In this document: in pieces, positions 9,329 through 18,306 of the stretch
Layout of the letters: each line of letters opens with the position of its first letter
Numbering within the stretch: the first letter of the stretch is position 1
Source of the DNA: CAVPCZ01 sp963702445
GTDB lineage: Bacteria; Bacteroidota; Ignavibacteria; UBA10030; UBA6906
DNA length: 64,000 nt
Reading direction: 5' to 3'
Assembly: GCA_963702445.1 (NCBI GenBank)
Contig: CAVPCZ010000018.1
Span: 1-64,000 of the forward strand
Notes under the pieces: model-generated
What the model saw: only the letters and a program-made list of their open reading frames with translations
Databases searched by the model: none
What the model was told of the DNA's origin: nothing
Program-made: the position numbers and the translations under genes

Positions 9329-10162
9329 ATGAAAAGAATCGTGTACGTTGTCGTGATAGCTCTCTGTTGTACACTGCCAATCCACGCCCAGGAAGAGGAT
9401 AACCCGGACTGCAAAGATCATCCGCTGTTCACGCGCATGCCTGGTTCCTACATTGCCAGCTGTGACGAGAAGGGTTTCAACGCGTACACCTTCACGGTTG
9501 GCGATGGTAAGACCCAGGAGGTGGAGGGGAAATACTGGGTCATCACCTACTATCCCCAGCCGGAGCTCAAATCCAAGCCAAGCGAGATTCAAATCCTCCG
9601 CAATTTCGAGAATGCCGTGAAGCGGCTGGGAGGAAAGGTTGTTTTTCTGAACAGGGATGAGAGCAAGGAGACCTTTCTCCTGAAGAAGGACGGGAAAGAG
9701 GTCTGGGTGGAAGTCTGGGCAGAGGCTACCGGCAAGTACGGGTTCACGATCGTGCAGAAGGAGGCCATGGCTCAAGACATCGTTGCCAACGCCGATGCTT
9801 TCCTGAATGACATCAGGACCACGGGCCATGCCGCAGTGTATGGCATCTACTTTGATACAGGCAAATCCGATATCCGGGCGGAGTCGGAGCAGGCCATCGG
9901 CGAGATTGCCAAGCTCCTGAAGAGTGATGCCGCTTTAAAGGTCCATGTCGTCGGGCATACCGACAATGCGGGCGGGCTGGAGACCAACATGAAACTTTCC
10001 CAGAGCCGGGCGGATGCGGTGGTACAGGCACTGGTGCGTACGCACGGCATAACGGCATCCCGCTTGAAGTCCTTCGGAGCTGGCCCGTTTGCTCCCGTTG
10101 CGTCAAATGACACGGAAGAAGGGAGAACAAAGAACCGCCGCGTTGAGCTCGTGAAGCAATAG
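9329..10162 (+). CDS. OmpA-family outer membrane / peptidoglycan-associated protein, 277 aa
   Basis: Signal peptide MKRIVYVVVIALCCTLPIHA, then a ~150-residue N-terminal domain of unknown fold, then a C-terminal OmpA domain (residues ~165-275). The OmpA domain contains IYFDTGKSDIRAES, VVGHTDNAGG and a closing ASNDTEEGRTKNRRVELV, which binds peptidoglycan diaminopimelate. The N-terminal region (YWVITYYP...NFENAVKRLGGKVVF) is the domain found in DUF4892-like/OmpA proteins of the FCB group. Start chosen at 9329 because the signal peptide begins there, with a GAGGAG site 7 bases upstream. Structural role in the envelope is likely. Confidence 0.8.
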   Translation: MKRIVYVVVIALCCTLPIHAQEEDNPDCKDHPLFTRMPGSYIASCDEKGFNAYTFTVGDGKTQEVEGKYWVITYYPQPELKSKPSEIQILRNFENAVKRLGGKVVFLNRDESKETFLLKKDGKEVWVEVWAEATGKYGFTIVQKEAMAQDIVANADAFLNDIRTTGHAAVYGIYFDTGKSDIRAESEQAIGEIAKLLKSDAALKVHVVGHTDNAGGLETNMKLSQSRADAVVQALVRTHGITASRLKSFGAGPFAPVASNDTEEGRTKNRRVELVKQ

Positions 10163-10319
10163 AAACAGACCGGTGGGACTTTCCGTTGTATTGCAGACCG
10201 GAGCCCACGGTTATCGAGGTGCTCTGGATTAGCACATCGGTAACGGCATTGGAGAAGGCCGTCCCGGCTGAACGCGTCGTCATACGTGCCGGATGGAGCA
10301 GAGGTAAAAGAGAGAGGCA

Positions 10320-10568
10320 TCTCAGGCAGGACCTGCGGCCTGAAGATACCCCTCGTAGGACCTTCCCATACCCCGTCGCTCCCGCCGACACCCGTTCCCC
10401 CGGTCCATTGCGCAGCTCCGCGATGGCGGGTTCACCGGTGCAATAACCGGGAACCACGATAGCCGGGTCCGGTAGCCGCAATGAGGCGATGGTCTGCGCG
10501 AACCCTCACGCGCCTTCACCGGCCTGGTTGTCGACCGGCCTCGTGACCTGCACATGAGCAGTTGTCAT
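10320..10568 (-). pseudogene. Unrecognised broken reading frame downstream of the TonB-receptor tail
   Basis: After the receptor stop, a GGAGAAAG site precedes ATG 10568, and the frame reads MTTAHVQVTRPVDNQAGEGA before a stop. Coding-like text continues in another frame (LRLPDPAIVVPGYCTGEP). I cannot identify a family. A frameshifted small gene is the simplest reading. Confidence 0.25.
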
Positions 10569-10626
10569 GGAAGCCTTTCTCCCTGCCCGCGATCCGGCAT
10601 CAACGGGGAAGGTCAGGGGTCGGGCG

Positions 10627-11235
10627 TCAGTACGTCAGGCGGTACACGAGGCGCAGGTTCCTGCCCGCCTCCGGGGCGATGGATTTGACGCGGGAGAGGT
10701 GGTTGCGGTATTCGGTGTCTGCCACGTTGTCGAGCATCACCGAGATGTTGTGCACGATCGGACCGGTAAAGATGGAGGTCTGTACGTATGCGTTGAATAC
10801 GGCGTATCCGTCCGTGGCGGTCTCGAACTCGTCAATGCGATCCTGCGCCGACGCGAGTTCGCTCGAGACGCCGATCGTCCACGTCGAGAAACGGCACCGG
10901 AGGTCGATCAATCCTTTGAGGGGCGGAATCGCGGGAAGCGGATAGCCGCTGCTTCTGTTTTTGCCCAAGGTGTAGCTCAGCGATGCCGAAAGGGCAAAGG
11001 GGTTCAGGACCGTCAGTGTGGCTTCGCCCTCCACGCCCGTCAGGCGTGCGGAGATGCCCGTCGTTGCGTACACGGGGAGAAGCGTGGCGTTGTTGATATC
11101 GCCGGTGTTCTGCGCGATGATATACGAAGGCAGAACGAAAAGAGAACCCGGCGAGCGACCCCTCGAAGCCTTCCCCGGTGTGGCGGACGAAAATCTCTCC
11201 ACCGTAGCCATACTCTTCGCTCAGAAAATGGGCGC
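10627..11235 (-). pseudogene. C-terminal fragment of a TonB-dependent outer membrane receptor
   Basis: Last ~200 residues of a beta-barrel receptor. It ends with NHLSRVKSIAPEAGRNLRLV then YRLTY, the standard terminal strand with C-terminal aromatic. Before it come alternating strands such as VEGEATLTVLNPFALSASLS and SIFTGPIVHNISVMLDNVAD. An upstream strand (EEYGYGGEIFVRHTGEG) is in a different frame. The plug domain and most of the barrel are missing: at ~11205-11240 the sequence changes to nrfA on the opposite strand. It is therefore either a deletion product or a misjoined sequence. Confidence 0.65.
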
Positions 11236-12243
11236 TGCGGCTTTTTACAGGTCGTCTTGGTCCGCGCTTGGTCCGGAGATCGTGAACCACATTGGTTGCC
11301 AGGACTGTCACGATCCGAAGACCATGAATCTGCGTGTTACCCGGCCGGCGCTCGCGGAAGCGTTCGCACGGCAGGGGAGGAGGATCGAGGATGCATCCCA
11401 TCAGGAGATGCGCTCATTGGTCTGTGCGCAATGCCATGTGGAATACTACTTCAAAGGGAAGGAGGACAAGTATTTGACCTTCCCATGGGATAAGGGGTTC
11501 TCGCCGGACGCGATGGAGGCATACTACGATTCCATCGGCCATGTGGATTTTGTGCACGCTCTCAGCAGGGTCCCGGTGCTGAAGGCACAGCATCCGGACT
11601 ATGAGCTCTACCGGACAGGGATCCATGCGCAGCGTGGCATCTCATGTGCCGACTGCCACATGCCGTACAAGAGCGAGGGCGGCGTGAAGTTCTCCAATCA
11701 TTGGATGCGAAGCCCGCTTGCGAACATCGCCGGGTCCTGCCAGGTATGTCACCGCGAATCCGAAGAGGAACTCACGCGCAATGTGTACGACCGGCAGGAC
11801 CGGGTCCGGGAGCTCCTCATGCTGGCTGAGAACGCGCTTGTGCGCGCACACCTCGAAGCAGAATACGCCTGGAGGAAAGGAGCGACGGAAAACGACATGA
11901 AGCCGGTCCTTACGCTCATCCGCCATGCGCAGTGGCGTTGGGACTGGGTTGCCGCGGCGAACGGATGGGGTTCCATTCGCCGGCCGAGGCACTGCGGGCG
12001 TTGGGGACCTCCATTCAGAAAGGACAGGAGGCGCATGCGGAACTCGTCCGCATCCTTGCCCGCCGTGGCGTTCTCGAGCCTTTCCCCTTGCCTGATGTCT
12101 CGACCAAAGAAAAGGCGCAACGCTTCATTGGTCTGGATGTTGTGAAGGCGCGTCAGGAGAAGGAGGCATTTCTGAAGGACGTGGTGCCCGGCTGGGATGC
12201 GCAGGCCCGCGGGCGGGAAACCGGATACGCGGGTGCGAAGTTA
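11215..12243 (+). pseudogene. nrfA: Ammonia-forming cytochrome c nitrite reductase NrfA, N-terminally truncated and frameshifted
   Basis: Pentahaem nitrite reductase of the periplasm, reducing nitrite to ammonium. The fragment begins at FAQKMGAAAFYRSSW and keeps four CxxCH haem sites: CQDCHDPKTM, CAQCHVEYYF, CADCHMPY and CQVCHRE. The signal peptide and the first, active-site haem motif (normally CxxCK, just upstream of 'GxxAFY') are gone. A frame change near 11961 separates RWDWVAAANG from MGFHSPAEALRALG. The C-terminal helices (KARQEKEAFLKDVVPGW) follow. Without the CxxCK haem it could not work as written. The break coincides with the junction to the receptor tail. Confidence 0.75.
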
Positions 12244-12266
12244 GCGAGCCATCCGCCGTTTACAGT

Positions 12267-12297
12267 GAAGGCCCGAGTGCTCTCCTTCCGGGCCTTC
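12267..12297. terminator. Hairpin between convergent nrfA and DUF1858 genes
   Basis: A perfect 9-base inverted repeat, GAAGGCCCG / CGGGCCTTC, with a 13-base loop lies between the end of nrfA and the convergent DUF1858 gene. The position suits a bidirectional terminator, but no clear T-run follows. Confidence 0.4.
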
Positions 12298-12375
12298 TCG
12301 GAGATCCTGGATCCGGTGATGACGGGCGGTGGTTCAGCCTGCGGCTCCGCGCTGATCTGCTCGTACGGCAAGGCG

Positions 12376-12738
12376 TCAGCCTTGATCGCGGGTGATATAC
12401 GTCAATGGTGCCCTGATTGTTGCGGATGCACCTTGTGGTGCACGAGACACCCTTGTTTCCGGATTGCCTTCCAGAGGGGAGTGGGCTTCAAACTGCAGCC
12501 CTGTTGCGGCCGAAACCACGCTCTGGCCGACCGACCGGCGCAGGGCGTTCACCAGACCGGCGACATCAAGGCCGCCGATCTTAGCGACCATCTCGAGCGT
12601 GGCCATTTGTGCGACGGTTCTGCGCAGGACCGGGTTCCGGAGGTTCTTGAACGCCGGGGCCATTCCAATGATCTGCTCTTCCAGCTGGGGGAACTCCTTC
12701 AGGACCTCCAGGATCCTGCTCTTCCTTGTGATCTCCAT
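12376..12738 (-). CDS. DUF1858 domain protein, 120 aa
   Basis: Begins MEITRKSRILEVLKEFPQLE, then EQIIGMAPAFKNLRNPVLRR and TVAQMATLEMVAKIGGLDV. This is the DUF1858 fold found alone or fused to DUF438/DUF2249 proteins linked to nitric oxide and hybrid-cluster metabolism. The conserved part is residues 1-75; the tail after that has no recognisable homology and may be out of frame. It follows the DUF438 gene by 15 bases on the same strand and probably works with it. Its proximity to nrfA suggests a nitrite/NO-related role, which is inference. Confidence 0.7.
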   Translation of the reverse strand: MEITRKSRILEVLKEFPQLEEQIIGMAPAFKNLRNPVLRRTVAQMATLEMVAKIGGLDVAGLVNALRRSVGQSVVSAATGLQFEAHSPLEGNPETRVSRAPQGASATIRAPLTYITRDQG

Positions 12739-12753
12739 CGTCTCTCCTCTCCA

Positions 12754-13969
12754 TCACCCTTCCGAAGTCTGGTCGTAGGTCAGCAGCCGGCGCTCTCCTT
12801 CGAGTGTACGGAGGTCGGTGAGGTCTTGCGTGACCTCCAGGGTACCCATGTACGTGCCTGCCTCATCGCGCATGGCGTAATAGCAGATGTAGATGAAACG
12901 CCCCTTCATCGTGATCCAGAACCGCGCCTGGTTCTGGCGCCCCGAACGGAAGTCTTCCACGATCTGGTTCACAATGTGGACGCTCTTGGGCGGATGGCAG
13001 TACTGGACCTTTCGGCCGATGATCGCGCGGGAGCGGTCGAAGATGCGGTCCTTGCCGGGGCTGAAGTATCGGACGGTATTGTCCTGGTCTACGAATGTGA
13101 CATCGAAGGGGAGGTGCTGGAACGGTGCGATGAGTTCCTCGAGGGTGAAGCTCCCTGTCGGCATCTGAATGCGTCCGCCTTCAGCGGCAGGTTTCCGCAT
13201 CTCCTTATGGACTCCGCCAGCGGGCTCCCACGGGGTCGCGGGAGCCGTGAGGCAGTAGCCATACTCGTCGCTCTGGATGTAGACCTCATACCAGTCCTGT
13301 TCTGTCAGGAATCGAGTGCGGTGGGGAACAGGATCTTTTCTTCTTTGTAGATCATCTCTTCCACGGCAACGATCGCGGGGGTGACGGCAAGTTCGATATA
13401 CGCGCACGCCTCCGCAGGGCGTCGATCGTGTCCGCTTGCTCGGAGGCCCTGGATGGTATCGCGCAGCAGAGTGCGGACTTCATCATCCTTCCCCCACATG
13501 ACCCCGTCGGTGGGCCGGGCAGATTACTTCTCTCAAAGAACGGGAAGAGCAGGTTCTCCTTGCGCCGATAGTGCTTGTCCACGTCCATGAGATCGTTGAG
13601 GTGCTGTTGGATCTCACGCATGACGGGGAGCAACGATCCACAGTCTAGAAAGGCCTTGGAGTCGAGCTGACAGCGTCCGTATCGGCGGCGGTCGACCGGG
13701 CCAGGAACTGGTTCTCCATGACGAACGTATGGACCGGATGGCCGGGGTCCTGTACCGGGGTTTCCGCCCCGGTCGAGGTGCTGCTTGAGGACCCGGGTAT
13801 GGGTATCGCACAGGCGTTGCACGCTCTCTGCCGGGATCCCTTCCTGGATCAACTGCATCTCCATCATGAACACGTCACCGTACGCTGCCCCAGCCAGTTG
13901 GTGCTCCAACTCTTTGCGCACACTGTCCTCATCCCGCCTTCGTGGAGGCGGCGGATGAGGGTTTTTCAT
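12754..13969 (-). pseudogene. DUF438 protein: hemerythrin-like plus PAS domain, several frameshifts
   Basis: One ~400-residue gene broken into at least four frames. From ATG 13969: RDEDSVRKELEHQLAGAAYG and MEMQLIQEGIPAESVQRLCD (DUF438), then GHPVHTFVMENQFLA in another frame, then MDVDKHYRRKENLLFPFFE (hemerythrin-like His/Glu helices). It continues MWGKDDEVRTLLRDTIQGL in a third frame, and finally a PAS domain (LPFDVTFVDQDNTVRYFSPG, then HPPKSVHIVNQIVEDF). All domain signatures are intact, so a corrected sequence would encode a normal di-iron/PAS sensor-like protein. The family is linked to nitric oxide or oxygen response. Confidence 0.65.
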
Positions 13970-13999
13970 GATGTCGATGCGTTGCTGACGGTTGTAGAA

Positions 14000-14033
14000 A
14001 ATAGGGGTCCATAAGGTGTCCCCTGGGACCCCC
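14000..14033 (-). terminator. GGGGTC/GACCCC hairpin next to the truncated tRNA-Asp
   Basis: An inverted repeat GGGGTCC ... GGACCCC/GGGACCCCC lies immediately 3' (minus sense) of the tRNA-Asp half-copy. It may be a terminator for the original tRNA or simply chance. Confidence 0.25.
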
Positions 14034-14039
14034 AACCTG

Positions 14040-14088
14040 CGGGGCGGACGGGACTCGAACCCGCGACCTCCTGCGTGACAGGCAGGCG
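14040..14088 (-). repeat. 3' half of tRNA-Asp (partial duplicate, probable att site)
   Basis: These ~49 bases are identical to the 3' part of the intact tRNA-Asp at 25203-25277: anticodon loop CTGTCAC, anticodon stem, variable loop, T-arm and acceptor 3' strand. The 5' half (D-arm and acceptor 5' strand) is missing and replaced by unrelated sequence, so it cannot be a functional tRNA. A displaced 3' half on the far side of a region that begins at the intact tRNA is the standard footprint of element integration into a tRNA gene. Confidence 0.75.
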
Positions 14089-14258
14089 ATCGTAGAAGTA
14101 CGAGAAGGAGATATGCTCGTGGATGCGTGAGCCCCGGCAAGAGCACAACGCGGAAAGGCGTAGAAACCTTGTACGTTTAAGTCCAGATCATATACATTCA
14201 AGGCGCCCATACGCGCCGGCCTTGGCGCGGCATGCAAGAGAGGCCTACTGGGATGCGG

Positions 14259-15626
14259 TCACCTATATCCGAACACGAACGGAAAGACGATCACGATGAT
14301 GGCTCCCCACACCGCGTACACGGGCAGGTAGTTCGTCTGCCATCGTTCGAGGTCCGTAAACGGTCCGCGTTCTCTCAGAAAGCGGATGTGCAAACCGGCA
14401 GACCATGCGAGATTAACGAGGAGGATCAGGTTCACTCCCAGACCGGCCACCCGATTGGGTGTAAAACCGAACTCGCTGATGCGCGCGGAAATGGCCCACA
14501 GCGCTACCGCGTCGGCCAACAGAGCACTGACCACCAGCACAACCTGCATCACGTCAAAAACCCCCCGAGGCAGCTGCGCATCTCGAGCGGAAACAGAATA
14601 GAGCAGAAGGCCCAAAACGACCACCAACAGAAGGTCGAAGCCGATGAGGACTTCACGTTCGATATCCACGGCTCGTCCGGTAACAGCATGGTCGCGAGAA
14701 ACGTAACCAACAGTATGGCGAGCAGAGGAGTGAAGAGGCGCGTCAACACAGGGGCCATGTTTTCGATCACGCTTTGTTTGGCCTCGACCAGCCAGGAGGC
14801 GATAAGGACAGCCCCGGCGGCTCCGCACGGGAGCAGCCAGGATTAAATCACCCACTCTGCATCGACTCCGATGGTTTTGAATATCATGATCAGGAATCCC
14901 GTGAAGACCCCACCTCCAAGGGCGATCAGGACGTAGTAAATGAACAGCTCGCCGGAGAATCGAATGAAGTCCATGCGCCCCGCGACCTCGTTCCAGCGGC
15001 CGCCGGCGTAGGCAATGCCCACTGCGACCCAGAGGGCGATCGGCAGATGTATCACTGACAGCACCTCGGTGGATGCTTCAGGCACGAAAGGATAGACGTT
15101 GGCGAAGACACCCGCCACGAAAAATGCGACGGCCAGAAAGCTCAGCGTCCTGGCGCCGACCCGCCGCTTCCAGACGAAATAACCGGACAGAAGGGGCAGC
15201 ACGAAGAAACTCAGATTATGGGCGAGAACCATTCGTTTTCCGCAGGCCGTATCCCGAAGAGCTCAGGTAACTTTATGAGTATACCCGCGGCCACCGCAAG
15301 TGCAAATGCGACAAAAGCGTCCGATGGAGTCCGCTCTCCCTGATCCCTCATGTCTTCGGGAAGAACGACGAGCTGCTTCCAGAGGCGGTCAGAGTGCTCG
15401 CGGGCGAACTCCCGCGTGAGTTCGTCGAGCGCCCCATGCGCTTCACCGCCACCAGGAACGCTTCATCGGTCGATAACCCTGCCTTGACCAGAGCCGCGAC
15501 CTGTTCCCGCAGGTGGTCTTCCAATTCCGCTATGTCGACGGAGTGGATCGCCTGTCGTCGGAGAAGGTAGCTTCGCCATTGGTCTATCTGCTCCTCGAGC
15601 GATACCGATTTTTCTGATTTCGACAT
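14259..15626 (-). pseudogene. Permease-prefix-domain membrane protein (DUF4153-like), multiple frameshifts
   Basis: From ATG 15626 the reading SLEEQIDQWRSYLLRRQAIH...ELEDHLREQVAALVKAGLS is a permease-prefix (HAAS-like) domain. It continues in other frames as DELTREFAREHSDRLWKQL, then about nine membrane segments (for example SFFVLPLLSGYFVWKRR, SGELFIYYVLIALGGGVFTG, VLIGFDLLLVVVLGLLL). It ends LPVYAVWGAIIVIVFPFVFG with YR*. Frame changes occur near 15430, 15235, 14845 and 14650. It sits 3 bases after a PadR regulator, the usual partner of prefix-domain proteins, so it is probably the regulator's target. Function unknown beyond membrane or envelope stress association. Confidence 0.55.
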
Positions 15627-15629
15627 TGT

Positions 15630-16052
15630 TCAGGCTCCCTGAATTAGTGGCCCGCCGTCGTCTACACTTCGGCGGGCAGGCGCGGTTGACGCCGGATGAT
15701 TGAACAAAATGGGAAGAGAAACAGAAAGCATCTTCCAGATCCCCCGCAGTGTCGCATCCACCGCGTGCCACTGCTTGTACTCCTCTTTGAGTTGATCCTT
15801 GCCCCGAGAGGTGATCCGGTAGTACTTGCGACGGCGGCCGCTCTCAGCTAGTTCCCACCGCGCCTCGACGAGGCCGAGTCGCTCGAGCCGATGCAGAACG
15901 GGGTACAGCATCCCGTCCGTCCACTCCATGAGCCCACCAGACATCTCTTGTACCCGCTTGATGATGGCGTAGCCATAGCTGTCCCCTTCAGAGAGTATCG
16001 CCAGGACTATTGGTGTCGAGGAGGCGGCTATCAGGTCCTTGTTGAATTGCAT
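15630..16052 (-). CDS. PadR-family transcriptional regulator, 140 aa
   Basis: Winged-helix repressor. Typical PadR features are SSTPIVLAILSEGDSYGYAI, IKRVQE, EWTDGMLYPVLHRLERLGLV and ESGRRRKYYRITSRGKDQL. Residues up to ~108 (ATLRGIW) match the family; the last ~30 residues do not and may result from a late frame change. It is first in a two-gene unit with the prefix-domain membrane protein. A dyad inside its own promoter (16110-16130) implies autorepression, with release by an unknown ligand. Confidence 0.85.
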   Translation of the reverse strand: MQFNKDLIAASSTPIVLAILSEGDSYGYAIIKRVQEMSGGLMEWTDGMLYPVLHRLERLGLVEARWELAESGRRRKYYRITSRGKDQLKEEYKQWHAVDATLRGIWKMLSVSLPILFNHPASTAPARRSVDDGGPLIQGA

Positions 16053-16106
16053 GATCGTACTCGTTGCGCGATGTCCATGAGATCAAGGGTGATGATACGT
16101 AGCAGC

Positions 16107-16135
16107 AAAATACATAATGGTGCTATGTATGTCAA
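16107..16135 (-). promoter_or_regulatory. PadR promoter with overlapping operator dyad
   Basis: On the minus strand TTGACA (16130-16135) and TATTTT (16107-16112) are separated by 17 bases. Between and partly over them lies a perfect dyad ATACATA-N7-TATGTAT (16110-16130). PadR proteins bind ATGTA/TACAT-type dyads, so this reads as an autoregulatory operator that would block RNA polymerase directly. Confidence 0.65.
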
Positions 16136-16199
16136 GAGAAATCTTGGTGAAATCGGGATCTGCCAATAAGTGAATCGGAAATTCCCATTTCTGTCCCCA

Positions 16200-16490
16200 T
16201 CATTGAAAAAACCGGCCACAGGCCGGCTTTTTCAATGTACCATCTACCCTGAAGAGTTTTCCATTCACTTCTTCGACGCGTCGGATGTTACCTGAGCTCC
16301 CCAGGAACGGTGAGAGGAAAACCTCGTAATGCGTCAGATCCGGAAGTATCGCAAGTCGATTCTTCGACATGTGCCCTCTCTGCCAGCCCGCATCTTCCAG
16401 TCCGCCGCCGAGGAGATGGTAGAATGTAACAATGGGTCCGGGAGTAATCATATCGGCGTCCCTAAACACCAGCATGACTGGCTTCGAACC
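16200..16490 (-). pseudogene. C-terminal fragment of an alpha/beta hydrolase
   Basis: Reads MLVFRDADMITPGPIVTFYH, LLGGGLEDAGWQRG and NRLAILPDLTHYEVFLSPFL. These are the segment carrying the catalytic acid (DADM) and the histidine (THY) of alpha/beta hydrolases. The nucleophile half is absent. The last residues run through a hairpin that acts as terminator, so the natural stop may have been lost. Remnant, no predicted activity. Confidence 0.55.
16202..16236. terminator. Bidirectional Rho-independent terminator
   Basis: A perfect stem CCGGCC-ACA-GGCCGG is flanked by A-run and T-run arms (TTGAAAAA ... TTTTTCAA), giving a terminator in both directions at the end of the hydrolase remnant. Confidence 0.75.
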
Positions 16491-16628
16491 ACGTTTGCCC
16501 CGGCCGGAATAATGGAGAACGGCCCTTGGAAGCCAGCACAAAGGAAGTGAGGGTGGCTGCCCAATGACCATTTCATGCACCCGGCGCCGCGCCGCGGGCA
16601 TCGGGATCGTGACCGAAGTCTGTTATGG

Positions 16629-16733
16629 ATTGTTGAATGGAATGCTGCAAAATTATGGCACCTGCTCGATTGAAAGGTTCCCACCTAACGCAAAAATGCC
16701 CGAATCGTATTGATTCAGGCACTTCCTGCGGGG
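16629..16733. repeat. 105-bp repeat, copy 1 (downstream flank of tRNA-Asp)
   Basis: By eye about 90% identical, without gaps, to 25103-25207. That stretch lies directly 3' of the intact tRNA-Asp and includes its terminator and last few acceptor bases. Here the tRNA body is missing: after GCGGGG the sequence changes to unrelated DNA. The copy includes a minus-strand terminator hairpin (TGCCTGAATCA..CGATTCGGGCA then TTTTT, 16692-16721). Confidence 0.8.
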
Positions 16734-16814
16734 TAGATGGGGGTCTCGCAGAACCCCGATGGTGATGAATATCAGCAGTTCCTGAGTTCCAGCTCTTGGT
16801 ATGAGTATGTGGAA

Positions 16815-16843
16815 TTGACAAAGTTTAGCGAATTTCGTATCAA
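16815..16843 (+). promoter_or_regulatory. Sigma70-type promoter before the AAA ATPase gene
   Basis: TTGACA (16815-16820), 17-base spacer, TATCAA (16838-16843), within an AT-rich stretch 38 bases before the ATPase start. Good -35, moderate -10. Confidence 0.45.
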
Positions 16844-16880
16844 TATGTAAACTGTCTAATATCCATATAATCCAATTCCA

Positions 16881-18071
16881 ATGAATCCGATAACAAACCC
16901 TTTTGCTCCGGGAGCTGGAAACCAGCCCCCCGAATTGGCGGGACGGGATGTGTTGAGGGAAACCGTCCGCGTTGCGATTGAAAGAGTGCGGCGCGGTCTG
17001 TCAACGAAGAGTATTCTGATGGTCGGATTGAGAGGTGTTGGGAAAACTGTGCTCCTCGATAGGATGAGAGATGACGCCGAAGAGAGTGGGATCCACACCT
17101 TGAGAGTTGAGGCTCCCGAGAATCGATCATTGCCGGCACTATTGGCGCCGCAATTGCGTCAGGCGCTGCTTCGATTGTCTCGAAACGAAAAGGCAAAGGA
17201 CTTGGCCAATCGTGCCCTAAGGGGACTTGCTGGGTTTGCGAAAGCCTTGAAGTTCAAGTACGAAGACATCGAGGTAGGTTTTGATTTTGAGCCCGAACCG
17301 GGGCTCGCTGACAATGGCGATCTGGAAGGTGATTTGCAGACACTTCTCGAGGCGGTTGGCCTGGCCGCGCAGAAGGCCGAAACGGCCCTGGGGATGTTCA
17401 CCGATGAAATGCAATACGTCCGTGAAGATGAACTTGCTGCCCTCATCACTTCTCTTCATCGCACAGCACAACGCCGGCTGCCAGTTGTGCTGGTTGGTGC
17501 AGGGTTGCCGCACCTGAGAGGACGCATGGGCAGAGCAAAATCGTATGCAGAACGGTTGTTCGATTTTCCGGAAATCGGGCCACTTGATACGTACGCTGCG
17601 AGGATCGCAGTGAGAAGACCGACTGAGGCACTCGGCGTTGCCATTGAGGAGGATGCGCTCACTCGGATCATCGATGAGACGCAGGGGTATCCATATTTTC
17701 TTCAGGAGTGGGGAAAGCACGCTTGGAATACAGCCATTGAATCGCCCATTCGACGTGAAGATGTCGACGTGGCGGCGAAGAGCGTGATTGCGGCTCTGGA
17801 TGAAGGTTTCTTCCGCGTTCGGTTTGACCGGCTTGCCCCCGCCGAAAAGAGATACCTTCGCGCCATGGCGGAGATGGGTCCCGGGCCGCATCGATCAGGT
17901 GACATTGCAGCTGAACTTGGCCGACAGGTGACTTCCCTGGGACCCACTCGAAGCCAGTTGATTGCAAAGGGAATGATTTGGAGCCCAAGCCACGGCGACA
18001 CTGCATTTACCGTTCCTCTTTTTGACGCCTTTATGCGTCGGATCATGCCGGGAGATGAATGGAAGGAATAG
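16881..18071 (+). CDS. AAA/STAND-type ATPase with C-terminal winged helix, 396 aa
   Basis: ATPase of the archaeal-ATPase/ORC-like group (PF01637/AAA_16 type). An N-terminal lead NPFAPGAGNQPPELAGRD is followed by Walker A GLRGVGKTVLL (residues ~54-64), Walker B LGMFTDEMQYV, a sensor region LPVVLVGAGLPHL, and FDFPEIGPLD. It ends with a winged helix (GDIAAELGRQVTSLGPTRSQ). Proteins of this type are common single-gene cargo of islands; some take part in defence, others are of unknown use. Complete, own promoter, no partner on either side. Lies between the two 105-bp repeats. Confidence 0.75.
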   Translation: MNPITNPFAPGAGNQPPELAGRDVLRETVRVAIERVRRGLSTKSILMVGLRGVGKTVLLDRMRDDAEESGIHTLRVEAPENRSLPALLAPQLRQALLRLSRNEKAKDLANRALRGLAGFAKALKFKYEDIEVGFDFEPEPGLADNGDLEGDLQTLLEAVGLAAQKAETALGMFTDEMQYVREDELAALITSLHRTAQRRLPVVLVGAGLPHLRGRMGRAKSYAERLFDFPEIGPLDTYAARIAVRRPTEALGVAIEEDALTRIIDETQGYPYFLQEWGKHAWNTAIESPIRREDVDVAAKSVIAALDEGFFRVRFDRLAPAEKRYLRAMAEMGPGPHRSGDIAAELGRQVTSLGPTRSQLIAKGMIWSPSHGDTAFTVPLFDAFMRRIMPGDEWKE

Positions 18072-18306
18072 CCCGACCTGCCCGCTGCTTCTATGCAAAT
18101 CCAGCGCCCGGCCCCTTCCTGAAAGTTCAGCGATACCACAACATACTCCGTTCTGGCTCGATCACTTTCTTGATCGGACCTGTGACTCTGATGCACAGAT
18201 CCGGCATACGTGAACGCTTTCGAAGTGGCCTGCTGGAAATCTGAAGCCGGCCGCCTTCAATATTGCACTGTACACCCGAAATTGAGAACAAAGGACTTCC
18301 TGCGAA

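Noticed and set aside
10330..10510. Possible cobalamin or TPP riboswitch near the TonB-receptor tail
   Set aside because: Some words such as GGAGCTGCGC resemble the cobalamin core, but the B12 box and other conserved blocks are not there, and the gene order is wrong for a receptor leader.
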